Assembly (NCBI RefSeq): GCF_024868665.1
Contig: NC_079907.1
Span: 15,578,413 to 15,642,412 of the forward strand
Length of the DNA stretch: 64,000 bases
Direction of reading: 5' to 3'
Source: Triplophysa rosa
Lineage: Eukaryota; Chordata; Actinopteri; Cypriniformes; Nemacheilidae
The notes below the pieces were generated by a model. It searched no databases. It was given only the letters and a program-made list of their open reading frames with translations, and was not told the DNA's origin. Shown here one piece after another: positions 1-13,700 of the stretch; positions within the stretch are counted from its first letter, which is position 1; every line of letters starts with the position of its first letter. Both the position numbers and the translations under genes were made by a program.

Positions 1-869
1 TGGAAAATTGCTTTTTTAAAATGTATTGTTGTTTTAAAAACGTACAGTTTAGCCTGCCGAATCAGTTGTGCCTATACACTTAAAATACACTGCCTTCTGT
101 TGTTCTTATAAGGACTCCCATTAGAGTTGAACACACTATATAAATCTTCATTTTCCATAGAGAACATTTACAGAATGCTGCATTTTAAATGCTTGTACAG
201 AAAAAAACAAAGGTGGCTCCAAGCAGTTCCATTAAGTTTACAGTTTGCGCTGGTCTCAAATTACCATATTTCAGAAAGTGATATGTTACAATTCTCTGGA
301 AATTTGCATACAGCCTGCTTTGCTTTAATATTACATATACTGCGCCATTGCCTGCTCTCACACAAGTCATTTCTCAAGACTGACCTGTAGCCTAGCAACC
401 AGCATTTCCCATGGAAAATGATTAAAGCTACCTTCTTTACATTCTGAGCAGGAGTCTTTGATAGATTTCTGCCTTAGCCTGACACTTTGCCCACCACGTG
501 TACCCGGCAGCAAACATCAGCCGTGCAATATAAAATATGAATAGTCAGCCTGCATTTGGCCTCTTTGAACGGTGACGTGACTGCAGGATGAAGGTGTGGG
601 AAAGGATGGTTGTGTTGGGGGCAAATATTTGGTTTAGTGTGGAAATATATGACTGGGCAGGTTTGTTTTATTGGAAGTCTTATTATGGGTTACAGTACAT
701 ATGAAAATGTTGGAGGGGATTTGAGCCATGCTGTTTCTTGTTTTCTCTGATAATATCAACGTCATCTATTGTGAACTACTTTTTAGAATCTTTTATAGAT
801 TGTGAGATGATAAAACAAGCATAAAATCAAATATCAGGAAAAAACAACTAAGGTTGTAGAAATTGATGT

Positions 870-1219
870 ATTCCATTGAACCTGTATAAATTTCTTTATT
901 CTTTTGAACCCAAAGAAATATATTTGGAGGAATGTTAGCAATTTTCAGTTCTGGGACATCATCCACTAACTTAGTAGAATTTTTTTATATTTCTTTGTTC
1001 TGTTAAAAATAATATATTTTGAAGAATTTAGAAAAACAAACAGTTCTGGGGCACCTTTGACTACCATTTAATTGGTAGTCAATGACTTACCAGAACTGAA
1101 AATTGCTAACATTTTTCCAAATATCTTTCTCAATAAAACAAAGTAATTTATACAGGTATGTAATTACATGAGTGAGTAAATGACAGAATTTTCATTTTAG
1201 GGTGGACTATCCCTTTAAC
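870..1219. mobile_element. Foldback MITE-like element
   Basis: GCAATTTTCAGTTCTGG (about 939) is mirrored by CCAGAACTGAAAATTGC (about 1091), and the outer sequences AAATTTCTTTATT and AATAAAACAAAG are also roughly inverted. The right end carries the ATTTTAGGGTGGACTATCCC motif shared by a cyprinid MITE family; the matching left end is missing or diverged. Confidence 0.55.
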
Positions 1220-4103
1220 ATTGATTTCACAGCAGCGCTGACACTATAAAAAGATATATTATGACCAAACTGATTCATTGCTTTTACCAATTTATCATTC
1301 ACTTAATCAGACTGTCCTGAAAATCTGGCCTCATCATATTTTCTAAACCTATATCCAATAACAATACAAGCAATTTGAAGGTTTTTTTTAGTCCTAAAAA
1401 ATGTAGTCTAGGAACACAACATAACCAGGTGCCTGAGAAGCTTTTATATTTTGTGTATATTCCTACATAAAAGTTTGAACACACTTGACTGAATTTGTTT
1501 TCATGAGCTCCAAAACCTTGATCGAAAAGCTTATCCTCAAATACATGTAATATGTTTAGACAAAGGAAAATTATACCTCCATATGAATATTTATACAGAA
1601 CTAAAATGTATTAAATATATAGTATTCTGAATGGTTAAACTGGCCCAGACAGAATTTTGCTATATGACATATTTGAACAAACAACCACAGATAAAATTAA
1701 GATACCATTCCAAATTTTCATTTTAATCAACATTATACATAATAAATACTACTGTTGTATTGCTTAAAAGTGAATATGAACTCTTTGCAGTATTTGAGGT
1801 GTGAAAAATACTTTTCTGTTATTTTGACCCGTTTCTCCAGTTTTCATTTTCTGCAAATGAATGTAAATAGAAACAATAGTTTTATTTACAATTTGGGAGA
1901 CATGTTGTTAGTAGTTCATAGAATAGAACAAAAACAACCATTTTACCTAAACACATACCTATAAATAGAAAATTCAGGAAAAACTGAAAATTGTCTTTGA
2001 AATGGTCAGAAAAATAATACATTTTTAATAATAATACAAATTTTAATACATCTGCAGAACAAATAAAGAGACCACTCCAAAATTTTCATTTTTTAATTAT
2101 AGGTACGCGTTTAAGTAATATTTTCATTCTTGTTTAATTTTGTGAACCAGTGACAACATTTCTCCCAAATTTCAAATGGAAATATTGTTTTTTATTTGCA
2201 GAAAACTGAAACTGGACAAACTGGTTGAAATAACAAAAAAGATGGAATAAAAACAAGTTCATGTTTATGTTTTAAAAAAAACAATACTACAGTGGTGGCT
2301 GGTGCATTTTTTTGGAGGGGGCAACGGGGGAAACTAATAAAAATTACACTATCAGTAATTTGGAACTGCATGTAATGGTTATATTACCTGTCAAATGGCT
2401 ATTTAACAATGTATTATTACTAGTTAATATTTAAATGTATGTAATGGTACTTGGTAGCATTAATAAGTGAATTTAAATTTTATGTGTTTGTTACATACAA
2501 ATAAATACAAAATATATATTGATAAAAATATATATTAATAAAGTGTCAGCTCACATGAAAAAAAATATGTAGTGTACTCTATTAGTTTCTATAGTAAACT
2601 GTAATCAAATTCAAGGATTCTATAGTGTTTTTGAAAAATACCATTGTAAATATTGAAGTAATTACTAACAACATTATTTTCGGTCTAGAATGGGGACAGC
2701 TAGTACAACGCTGAGGTTGAATGTGATGGAAAAATACCTTATTTTCGCACTTTGGTGGACCTACTGCCAGGGGCGTGTTTACCATTTTGGGCCCTATGCA
2801 AAGCCAAGACCTGATGTCCCCCACACATTGCCTCACATTTTTGTTTGAATTGCACAGCAGTATTGAGTACATGGAATTAATGAGACATATATAAATGCAA
2901 ATATAAATGATTTATTTTACGTTGAACCACATAGCAGCACAAAATTCTCTAGTTTGTTATAAGAATAAACCTTCTTGGTTTGGGGATGAAAAAGTGTCCT
3001 TTGTTTTATTCGGAAAAATACAGAATGCTTTTAGCTACAGTATAAGAAAGTAAAAGGTGCAAGATTCTTCTTTTCATGCTTCTTTTCATAGCATTGTTTT
3101 GCTATATTCGTAAAATTAGTATTAGATTTGTTTTCTTTTGCTTTCTTTAGTTTTTGAGCACTGCTTTGATAGGTGCGCTTCATTGTGTATTGCGTCAAAT
3201 GATTTTACCGCTTGTAGCCGGTTGCGTGGTGGTTAACAACGCTATTGCCCTAATGAAGAAACCACCCCTGCAAAACTATTCATCTTACGTTTTCAAATAT
3301 TTGATGGAATAACCTAGATTTTTTCACAAATTTCAGGCATCTTGGTATTTCTTCAGTCGTTTACATTGCTGTTGGATGACTATGTCCTGAGTTTTGTTTC
3401 TGTTAAAATTGAACTGTGACTGGACTGTATAAAGAAAACAAATTTGTAGTATTATGTTTGTGAAATCAGCATTTTTACTATATATCAAATTCCTGTTCTG
3501 GGCCTATTGAAGGAAAAGCATCTAATAAGTGGCCATCCTTGGAAAACTTTTTTAATGCATCACTGAAAGCATCTCAGGATGCAGAATGCATGAAGTTGAC
3601 TGACACATGTGTCTTCACCTGACACGGCACGACAAAAGACAATAGAAAGCATTTGAACCCATTATAATTTCAAATGGAGTCTACACTGGATACCGCGCAA
3701 CACGACACAACAAACCAATTAAGAACAAGCTGTTTGTCGTGTTATGCTGCGCCGGTCACATGATGTAAGAGAATGTCCAGAATACACACAGCTTTATCTG
3801 TGCTAAAACTGGTGAAAAAGTTAAAACAGGATTATATCATTTTGGTCACATCACTCCCATACTCCCTTTTGTTATTTCACTTTTAATGACTACTTTTATT
3901 CTAACATATGGGAAATACAGTAGCCATAGTAATGAAATGTGGCCAAACTCTTGACTGGTACTGCATATTTCATATATATTTCTTTAACTACATCACTTAT
4001 ACTGGTACAGTACACCAGACAAATGAATAGAAAGATCATGGGAGAAGCTTTGTGTAACACAAAACAACATTTCCCGGTGCTTCGTAATTGGATTCTGGAT
4101 AGA

Positions 4104-4109
4104 TTTATT
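4104..4109 (-). terminator. Candidate polyadenylation signal for dnah9
   Basis: TTTATT on the plus strand reads AATAAA on the minus strand about 405 bp past the stop codon. A second AATAAA lies at 3895-3900. Either could serve; no transcript evidence is available in the sequence. Confidence 0.3.
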
Positions 4110-4513
4110 GCTTTTCTCCACATGTTCGCGTTTCCCATGGCCCTGCGTTTCATAGCTCGGTCTCTGTATGTGTTGTTAAGTTTTCTCAATAACAGATATA
4201 AGTGACCCAAGAGGCTCGCTGCTGTGGATTCACAGAAACACTGTGCTGAGGATTTGTCACTTTCTACAGACAGACACAACAGTTTCTCAGGATATATTTA
4301 AATGTGATACAAGAAGGTTGACATTTGTACTTGCAACTTACAGAGAAAGTCACAAATCGGAACAAATCACAACAGTAGAAGAATTTCTGTTGCGAAGTGC
4401 TTTTTAATGTAACTGAATGGCACGCACTGTTGTACAACCATTGGCACGTGTGTTAGGAATCTGTGCATTAGATGCAATTACTACTAAATATATTCTAATA
4501 TCATTTATAGTTT

Positions 4514-4741
4514 CTATATTTGAAGGAGAAGAGCTACTCCAGCTAAGGTCCATTTGGATGGATTTTCTTTGGTCTTCAGGTTAAATGTCCAGACGTACGT
4601 GGGTCCACGCTGTCTGGTCTTGTAGACGGGACACTGGTACACATTCCGTGTTTCCTGTTTGTCTACAGGGATGGCTCTGATGAAGATCACAGGCATTGTA
4701 GGTGTGAGCTCTTTTAGACGGGCATCAACCATTAATCCAGC
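4514..4741 (-). CDS. dnah9: dnah9 terminal exon x: C-terminus and stop
   Basis: Seventy-five codons and a TAG stop at 4514-4516. It begins [20 protein letters not shown] and contains [17 protein letters not shown] and [15 protein letters not shown], ending ALLLQI. This is the canonical C-terminus of outer-arm heavy chains, with the ALLLQI end as in DNAH9. Acceptor TTATAG. Confidence 0.97.
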   Translation of the reverse strand, partial: AGLMVDARLKELTPTMPVIFIRAIPVDKQETRNVYQCPVYKTRQRGPTYVWTFNLKTKENPSKWTLAGVALLLQI

Positions 4742-7700
4742 CTATAACATACAGCAAACATAGGTTTAACATGCAGTATACAATGTTAATCAATCTATGA
4801 ATAAAATATGTTTTAAAGGCTCTTATATATGCAATGGAAAAGAACCCATTTAGATTCGGTTTAATGAAACTGTTGGTGGCAACACCACTACAGAATTAAG
4901 TCTTTTGAGAGCACCCTGCATTATTCTCCACAAAACTAGTTTTCTTTATGCAGTAATGACCATAGTCTCCCTAAACAAGGCAAAGTTAATGCATCTGAAG
5001 TTGAAACGGGCTTGCGGGACGGTTTCTTATGGAGAGCTAATTAATCCTCTTCTGCTCCACAGATGACAGACAAAAGTTGAACTTTGAAAAGTATTAAAGG
5101 GACAAATGCAAATAATGTTGACATTGCAGAAGCCCATAGAGGACATTGCTTATGTTTCCCCTCGAATTACTGCCCTGTCTCGTAGCAACAGTAAAACTTT
5201 ATATAATGCTTTTAAATACTGACTCAAAAAACCCACAAATCTACCAAACACTAAAGCTGTCAGTGCAGTTTCTTTAATACAAAGTTGCAAGAAAAAATTA
5301 AGAGAACATTTCAAAATTATTTTCAGTTTTTCCTAATTTACTATACTCTTAAACATAAAGGTGCTTAAAAGGTTCTTCACGCTGATGCCATAGAAGAACC
5401 ATTTTTGGTTCCACGTAGAACCATTTAGTCAAAGGTTCTTTAAAGAATCCTCTCTTTCTTATCTTATCATAATCTGAAGAGCCTTTTTTCGCTACAAAGA
5501 ACCGTTTGTGAAACAGAAAGGTCCTTTGGATGTTTAAGGTTCTTTATGGAACCATGTAGACAAACATTTTTCTTCTATTGCATCAAAAGAACCTTTTGAA
5601 GCACCTTCATTTTTAAGAGTATTTATAGGTATATGTATTTTTCCTAAATTTCAAATAAAAATATTGTTTCTATTTGCAAGTGAAAACTGGAGAAACAGGT
5701 AAAAATAACAGAAAATATGCTCTCTATTTTTCCAGACCTCAAATACAGCAAAAAAATATATTCACTTTTAAGCAATATTTAAGTCTAACTTCATAAAAAA
5801 AATTATATTACTTTTAAGCAATATTTGAACAAAACCTCAAAAAAAATTATGTGAAAGCTGGATTTTTATTACAGTTTTGTCATGCTGTCAGTCTCTCACA
5901 TTGCTGTTGGATGACTTTGTCACTCCTGAGGTTTGATTTTGTTGAAATTCAACAGATACTGGACGGGAATGGCCACAATACATCTAGAAATGCTGATTAA
6001 ATGAAAATTTTAAATGGTCTCTTAATTTTCCCACGGCTGTATACTGGTTAGGGTTCTCAGTTTGGATAATGGGCGGAATCCGATGTCCTGACCAGGCAAG
6101 CTTGACAATCAGAATCATTTCCTTAACATCTTCACCAGATCTGCTCCTGGACCTAAAAACTGGTCTTTGAACTATTTGAAGCACAATACATTAAACATAA
6201 GTTAAAAGAATCTCTTTGGACTAAAGCTGCAAACTCTCATCACCAAATGATGACTATATGACATCATGAATAATTGTTATGCATATAGGTCAGCACATTT
6301 TCCTTGATGTTCTCTCAATCCGTCAAAAGTCTCATTCATAAATAAGGGAGTTATTATAAATCTCACTGGTCTTGTAAACTGTGCACCTGGGCTGGCCTTG
6401 AGGTACAGAAGTTCTGTTTCTATGTGCTTTCACACTTGGATAAGCTGTGGAATAGCTTTTCCCAAAAGCCAAAAATCCATCTAAAATATACATGAGGGCA
6501 AAACCAGCCGGCCACAGTGATTCAAATCATCCTGTGTCATTAATGGTCCAGTGTATGAAATTTAGCGGCATCTAGCGGTGATGTTGCGAATGGCAACCAA
6601 CGGCTCACTCCACCCCTCCCTTTATAAGTACTACGGCAGCTGACACAGGACAAAGATGACGTCATATTTTCGCTTCTTATCTGAAGGAGATAATGTATTT
6701 ACGAAACACTCTGTAGCAGTTTGTCCGTTTAGGGCTACTGTAGAAACAACATGGCGAATTCCATGTAAGGGGTCCCGCGGTGTATGTAGATAGAAATAGC
6801 TCATTCTAAGGTTATAAAAACATAACGCTTCATTATGTAAGGTCTTTATACACCTCAGAAGAAAGTTATGTATATTATATTGCATTTCTGTCAATAGATC
6901 TTCCAAAAAAATGACACATTGGACCTTTAAAACAGGCTTTAGAGACAATCCCAGAAATCAAAAAGGAAGAGCGTCTCTGTGTTCTTATTATCTAGTCAAT
7001 ATTGTCGATTGATTTATTTTAAAGACATAATAAACAGCGACAGATCTACAGTATTAGGATGCATTCACCCTGAGCCGTGAGTGTTCTTCAGAAGGCATCC
7101 ACACAAATATGCAGCCTATCAAAAGCATCCGGCTGTCAGTCAAACAGTCTGTGGGTACCAAACCCAGTCTGACCCCCTTACAAGAAAAACATTTACCTGT
7201 ATATCCCATCTTGCTCCCTCTATAAAGAGCCCATGAATGTAGGCGCCCTCCCTTGGCGGAGAGCTAAAGTCTTCACGGATCTTCTTAGTGATGTCACACT
7301 GCAGACACATTTTGTCCAGCGGCCACTCATTGCGGCGGGCCATGGACTGCATGATGGCTGTGAGGAAAGACTGAGGGTTGAAGAAGCCGGCAAGCCAAAC
7401 AGCAGAGGGCAGGGTGAAGTCAGTGGTCCAGGTCTCCAGCTCCTTGATGCGACTGAGGAGGTCTGTAAACCAGATGGCCAGACTGGAAATGGACGGATAG
7501 GCACGCTTGGTCCAGGAGTCAGGCACTTGATCCAGATAAATGGCGTTTTGTAAATTCTCCATGTCATTGGTCATTGTGAGCTCACCCTGTGAGGTGACAG
7601 TAAACATGATGAGATGCTTAAAGGAATAGTTCACCCCAAAATGAAAATGCTTTCATTATTTTCTCGCTCTCATGTCAGCGTTATATGACTCTTTCTTCTG

Positions 7701-10700
7701 TTGAACACAAAAGAAGATATTTTGAGAAATGTGTCAGTTGTTTTATCCATACAATGGAAGTCAATGGGGGCCAATGTTGTTCGGTTACCAACATTCTTCG
7801 AAATATCTTCTTTTGAAAATCATACGGGTTTAGAATGACATAAGGGTGAGTATGATGAAAGAACTTGCATTTTTAGGTGAATTATCCCTTTAACTTCCCT
7901 ACTTTACAGGTTGTGAAGAAATGTGTTCTGTAGTCCAACATAAGCACCAAGTATTTAACTCATTTCAATAGGCGTTACAGGCTCCACACAGCTCTGAATG
8001 TCACCTCAGTCACTCCCTGTTGAATCTTTGCTAAATCAAAACACCTTCATCCAAGGCCAACATCCTTCATAAGATAATGACCGCCATCACTTCATAAGGT
8101 TTAACATCATTCAAGGATTATATCACACTACAAACAGATTTCAAAAGAGCAGTCCAGTCACTCGACTGCATGCTAGTGATTTAATTCTGCCGTTACCAGG
8201 CGGTGTGAGCCTACAAGGCGTGCAAAGAAGCAAGAACTACCTTCAGCTTTTAATACCGTAGCATAATAATCATGCAATTTGATCCGCATGTGTTGCGGCG
8301 TATTTTGTGACACGCGGGAGGAGAAAGGTTTTAACACCAAATGATTTAATTTAAGATGAGATGTGTGAGAGAGAGTTCAAACCTTCAAGCCCAAATTGAG
8401 TTCTTTTAAAGAGCGTCTGATCTCCTGCGTCAGGATGTTCATTCGTTCGCACTCCTGGAGCGCCACCACAATGTACGGCGTCCTTTCCTCCACCTTCCCC
8501 ATCAGCTCAGTCATATTGAACTCGTCCGGAAGCTTCTCGAGAATCTCATCAAGCACGGCTTTCACCTGAACACACAAGACAGGGAATTCAACATCCTAAA
8601 TGTCCTCCTAAAGACAACTCTGGTGGAGACTGTGAAGGTGGCAGTGAAAAATCAGCTGGATGTTGGGCTATTTAATCACGGTGCTCACGGCAGATCTATT
8701 TGTCTGTGTCAGTTCCATGAACGGCTTAATGCAAAGTGGTCATTGCTTACAAATCCCAATCTCCTGAATAAAAAAGGTCAGCTGTCATAATGCATTGGAG
8801 CAGACTTACACAGTCCCGTATCTAATCTTTGAAATGTCACAGAGGCACAACTGCTGGGAAATTAGCTCACTTTAACCTCTTCAGACCCGAGGAGCTTCTA
8901 GTGTCTTTCTCAGGACATGACAGTGTGATTATGGTGACCGTTTTCAGAAAGTAGAAGAGCCAGAGTTTCGTTATACGCGAGTTTAATGAGATTGAATTAA
9001 CATTGATAAGTCAAAGGCCCTTTACATCTCACAGCAAAAACAAAAATATGAATGCTCTACTTATTATGTCGTTTTCAGTACTAATATAAAAAAAAGGTTA
9101 ATTTTGTAAATGTACAGACAGGCGGCTTCATCTGATGCACACGCCTGGCTCAAAGTTAACTCGCGGCCTTTATTCATTGATCGGTCTGGCTAGTGGCTAA
9201 TAATATAAATATAAATATTTATATTTTATTTAATTAATATTATTTTCTATTAATAATTTATTGTATAATAATTGTATTAAATAAACAATTTGTTGAATTT
9301 TATTGTATATTATTTTAATAAATAAACAATTTGTTGAATGGGTTGTGTCACTTTGTCACATTTAAAGGGGCGATGAATTAAAATCACAATTTTAACCCGA
9401 GCTTTTGTTATATAAGAGGGAATCGTATTCACGCGAACATCATGTAAGTGTCAGAACTGAAAACGCCCTTGTTACTGAGATTACATCTGTTATTGACAGA
9501 TGTGTCTGTGATCTTAAGCCAGTGCGAATCAGGATCTCTGTGATTTGGTGGGCTCATATATCATTTTTCAAGGTTTTATCCACCGTTTGCGAATAATGGA
9601 GGGTGTTTGAAGTGTTTTGGTATTATTCCGGGTGCTGGCTGATATCCATAAGTTACCGGGAGTCTCCCGTTTGTTTATTTATCATGGAAACTCTCGTAAC
9701 ATTTGAGACCAGCGATCGCGGTGATCTTTTGTGGGGTTTGCGATTACTGGTCTCAAATGCTGACAGGTACAATCATATATCATTAAACGCAATACAAGTA
9801 TAGGCTATACAAACTATACGCAAAACCTTGCCATCACATCCACGAATGCGTCACATGAAATACTGATGTGGGGAGGTAATTTATAACAGGAGGTCTCCAG
9901 ATAATACTAATGCGTTGCAAAAACTGTGAATGGTGCTAATGTGTAACCTAACGTTACGTCTCGAACCAAATTCACAGAAGGCTACAACTACGCAAACTGC
10001 TATCCAATCAAAGCGGTGGGCGTTTACTTCCAAGTGTCTTCAATGCGGCACGCCCATTAAAACCAAGCGTTTGCAGAGCTGGCCTCAAAACCTGGGTAGA
10101 AAATAGCCTATTACTTATTGATTTTGATGATTTTGAATGTAAAAACCATGCGAACGTCATAAGTAGACCTCGTACAACAGTATAAAACAATAAACAACAC
10201 CACTTCATCGCATCTTTAAGTTTAGCCAAGTAATGTTTCTTCTACTGGTAACCCAAAATAATACTGTCTAGACATACTTTTAACTTACTAGCTAATGTCA
10301 TTTACTTGTTATTCTTTTGCTTGTTATCAGAAAAAATCTACAGGGACTCATCTTTGTGGATGTGTACCGGTAATTACATTTGGGCCACAAAAGCGTGCAT
10401 GCGCAGTAACGTTTGTTTATGTTGTTGCTTTGAAACCTATAGATTTACTTGAGAAACAAAATGACCTATTAATATAAGATATGACTTATTTTGTAAAAAA
10501 AAGTTTCTAAAAAAAAACATACATGAAAACAGTCTGTGGGGAACGAAAAATAAAAAATAGTTGGGTAGAAAAATATTGAATTAAAAAAAAAATGTTTCTT
10601 ACCCCACTCACTGGCAGTCAAATTCTCTCTCAGAAAATGTAACATATTGATTAAAATCCACTTAATTTATCACACACATTAAGCAATATATGATGTCATA

Positions 10701-13700
10701 TTTCATCATAACACAAATGCCAATATTGTCTATAAACCCTTGTGTGGGGTTCAGGTCTGTGGACCGATTTAAAGGAGTAATTCACCTTAAAAATGAAAAT
10801 TCTGTCATATTTACTCACCCTCTTGTCATTTCAAACCTGAATGCTTTCTTTCTTCCGTAGAACACAAAAGAAGATATTTTGAAGAATGTTAACAGCCCCC
10901 CATTCACTTGCACGGGTTACAATAGAAGTTAATGGGGGGCATTGCTGTTCTGTTACCAACATTTTTCAAAATATCTTCTTTTGTGTTCTGCAGAATAAAG
11001 AAAGTCATGCAGGTTTGAAATGACAAGAGGGCGTGTAAATGATGACAGAATTTTCATTCTGAAGGTGAACTATCACTTTAATGTTACCAAAAAACTATGT
11101 AATTTTTTTAACCTCACACATTTCGACTTTTTTCAAGATAAACATGTCTCTTCACCAATATACTAGATTTTTCTTCTCTTTTTAGGGCTGTCAAACGATA
11201 AATCACAATTAATCACATCCAGAATAAAAGTTTGTGTTTAACATAATATATATGTCTGTGTACTGTGCAAATTATTTTAATATTTATAAACACATATACA
11301 TACATGTAAACATATTTAGGAAATATTAACATGTATTTATTTATATTTACCACTAATTTAAATTATATATAAATGTTTATTAATTTATTTCCTCAAATAT
11401 ATGCATTTATGTGTATATTTTTATGAATACAAAATGAATATGCACACTACACAGACATATATTATGTAAACACAAACCTTTATTCTGGAAGCAATTTATC
11501 GCGATTAATAGTTTGACACCCCAAATTTGTAATATTATTTCTTTTTTTAATAAATTTTATATAGTCTTAAATAATAAGACATTTTTTGTGTCATGGAATT
11601 TTAACACATTATAGTTATTTGGTTAGTGATTATTTGATGTTGATTTTGCATTAAAGATTTAAAAGGGAAAACACAAGGTTGTGTTAAAAGTAACATAAAA
11701 TGTGTTGACCTTAACTAGACACAGAGATGCATTAAATTAAGGACAGATTGTGGTGTTTTTACACAACAGTGCATCTGTAAAGTATTGTACATACATTCTT
11801 TTGGCTGTAATGATTTAAAATCTGAAAAATGCTGTACGTCCACTAGACCCACGAACACTGTCTGAGTAACAAAAAACATGAACACCATACAAGACTTGAG
11901 AATTTCACCTCACAAAATAAAATACCCACTCTACATTTGAAAAAAGAACATTAAATGTTGTGCTTTAGGTCAAGCGTCAATATCTGTGGTATTAATGCTA
12001 TGCCTATGTGAGTGTAATCCTTAAGAACCTTGTCATCACGTGAGCCACCCGTGCCCTCCCCGGAGCCTCCATCTCTGGGCTGCATTTCCAGCACGGTGCG
12101 GAAGAGCTTCTCTGACGTCTGCGTGAGGAAGCCGATCTCTGCATTGGGATGCAGGCCGTACAAGTAGGGTGACTCAGCCGGAAGAGCATCATCTATGTAC
12201 TGAAACAGATCCAGAGAGAGAACAGAAAGTGTGATGAGTCCTGGAGCCGTAATAAAGTGAGCAAATATGATATCTTCTCATAAACCTCCGCGGTACAGCG
12301 ATGATTCAGATGGTATCATCTATCCTGAAAATCATTGGACTGGCAGGTGGTTGGTGTCAGTACAGAAATACACATAAAACAAACTGTGGTGAAAATCACT
12401 AGTCTGGGATGCATTAAGATGCACATGAGCGCTGGGTATATTGAATCCGCTTGGCCTCTAGTTTAGATTGTGGCTCAATGTGGTCTGTTAGGAACAGCCG
12501 GGAGAGACAGAAAGAGAGACAGACTGTTCATCTTTAGCCTCAGGACCACTGCAGGCATTTTGTCTACTTACACATTTAAATACAAATAACTCTCAAATGC
12601 ACATAGAAATGCAAATAAAACCATCAAAGTCTTAATGATGAAACGTAGCATGCTGCTTTCTGGGGTGACAAAAATTGTTCTATTCTTGGAAGACCCAGCA
12701 TTGGGATTTTATACATTTTTATTACACTGCTCATTTGAATGCTTGATTCTGATTGGCCAGTCGTGACATTCCAAGGGTTGTTATTTTCAACATTTAATGT
12801 ATTTTCAAATAACAACCGCTCAAAACTAATAACACCCTGTAACCCGGATGCTGCAAATCATTTTGAGAGGGGAAGTTTAATATTACACAAAAATGAATTA
12901 TAAATATGTCTTTTAATAACATATATGACATTATATTTACAAATGATTAAACCAATTTGCCTGTTCATGACTTTTGAACGTTTCCTCGCGGAAGGTCTGC
13001 ATTCGGTAAAAATGAGCTAATAAAACATTTCAAATTCATTTCATTTTATGTCCAGTTTTTTTTCTCATGTGGCAAGTAGCCATGTAATAAGCTGGTCCGC
13101 TTCACGTCGGGTCCTGATCACACTGTCGGGGCTTATTTCTGCGATAACAACCGGCTGCCTGTACATTATCCCTTACGTTATGCGTAAGGGATAGTTCACC
13201 CATAAAAGGAAATGTTCACCCTCGTGTGACTAAAAATATATGACTCTTTCTTCTGTAAAAAAGAAGATATTTTGAGAAATGTCTCAGTGGTTTTGTGACC
13301 ATTCAATAAAAGTCAATGGGGGTCAGTGTGGTTTTTTTTACCAGCGTTTTTCAAAATATCTTTTGTGTTTTGCATAATACAGTCACGCAGGTTTGAAATG
13401 ACACGACGATGAGTAAATGATGAAAGAATTTCAATTTTTTCGATGAACTATCCCTTTAATCTTTGAGCCACACTGTATTTGAATGGTATTCATAGTTAAA
13501 TTATGCAAAATGACATAAGCTTGCTTGTGGTCTTCTAGCTTAACTGGTAGTACTATAACATGAGTTAGCAGGGAACACACAAACAAAGAAAATATGCCCT
13601 CGAATTATATTTGTTGAAAAGAGATCAGCTACAGTACCTGGTGATAGCCGTTGTAATCCATGTTTCCAGGCAGAGGGAAGCCAGGGGCCAGACACAGCTC

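Larger units (their letters stand above)
1..4513. other. Downstream flank of dnah9; no recognised gene
   Basis: AT-rich sequence with only short unsupported open frames. Besides the foldback at 870-1219 there are transposon-end-like stretches at 2289 (CAGTGGTGGCTGGTG) and 2769 (CAGGGGCGTGTTTACC), the latter resembling hAT-type ends. I could not pair them with opposite termini. The 3' UTR of dnah9 presumably occupies part of 3.9-4.5 kb. Confidence 0.6.
8566..12028. other. Intron between exons u and v; repeat-bearing, no gene
   Basis: Apart from the two foldback elements listed separately (10769-11082 and 11185-11522), the stretch at about 9365-10230 begins TTAAAGGGGCGATGAA and has a different, GC-richer texture, probably another old DNA element. 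AT-rich simple sequence lies at 9200-9330. No exon-like ORF was recognised. Confidence 0.5.

Noticed and set aside
7233..7553. 106-codon plus-strand open frame
   Set aside because: It is the antisense shadow of dnah9 exon w.
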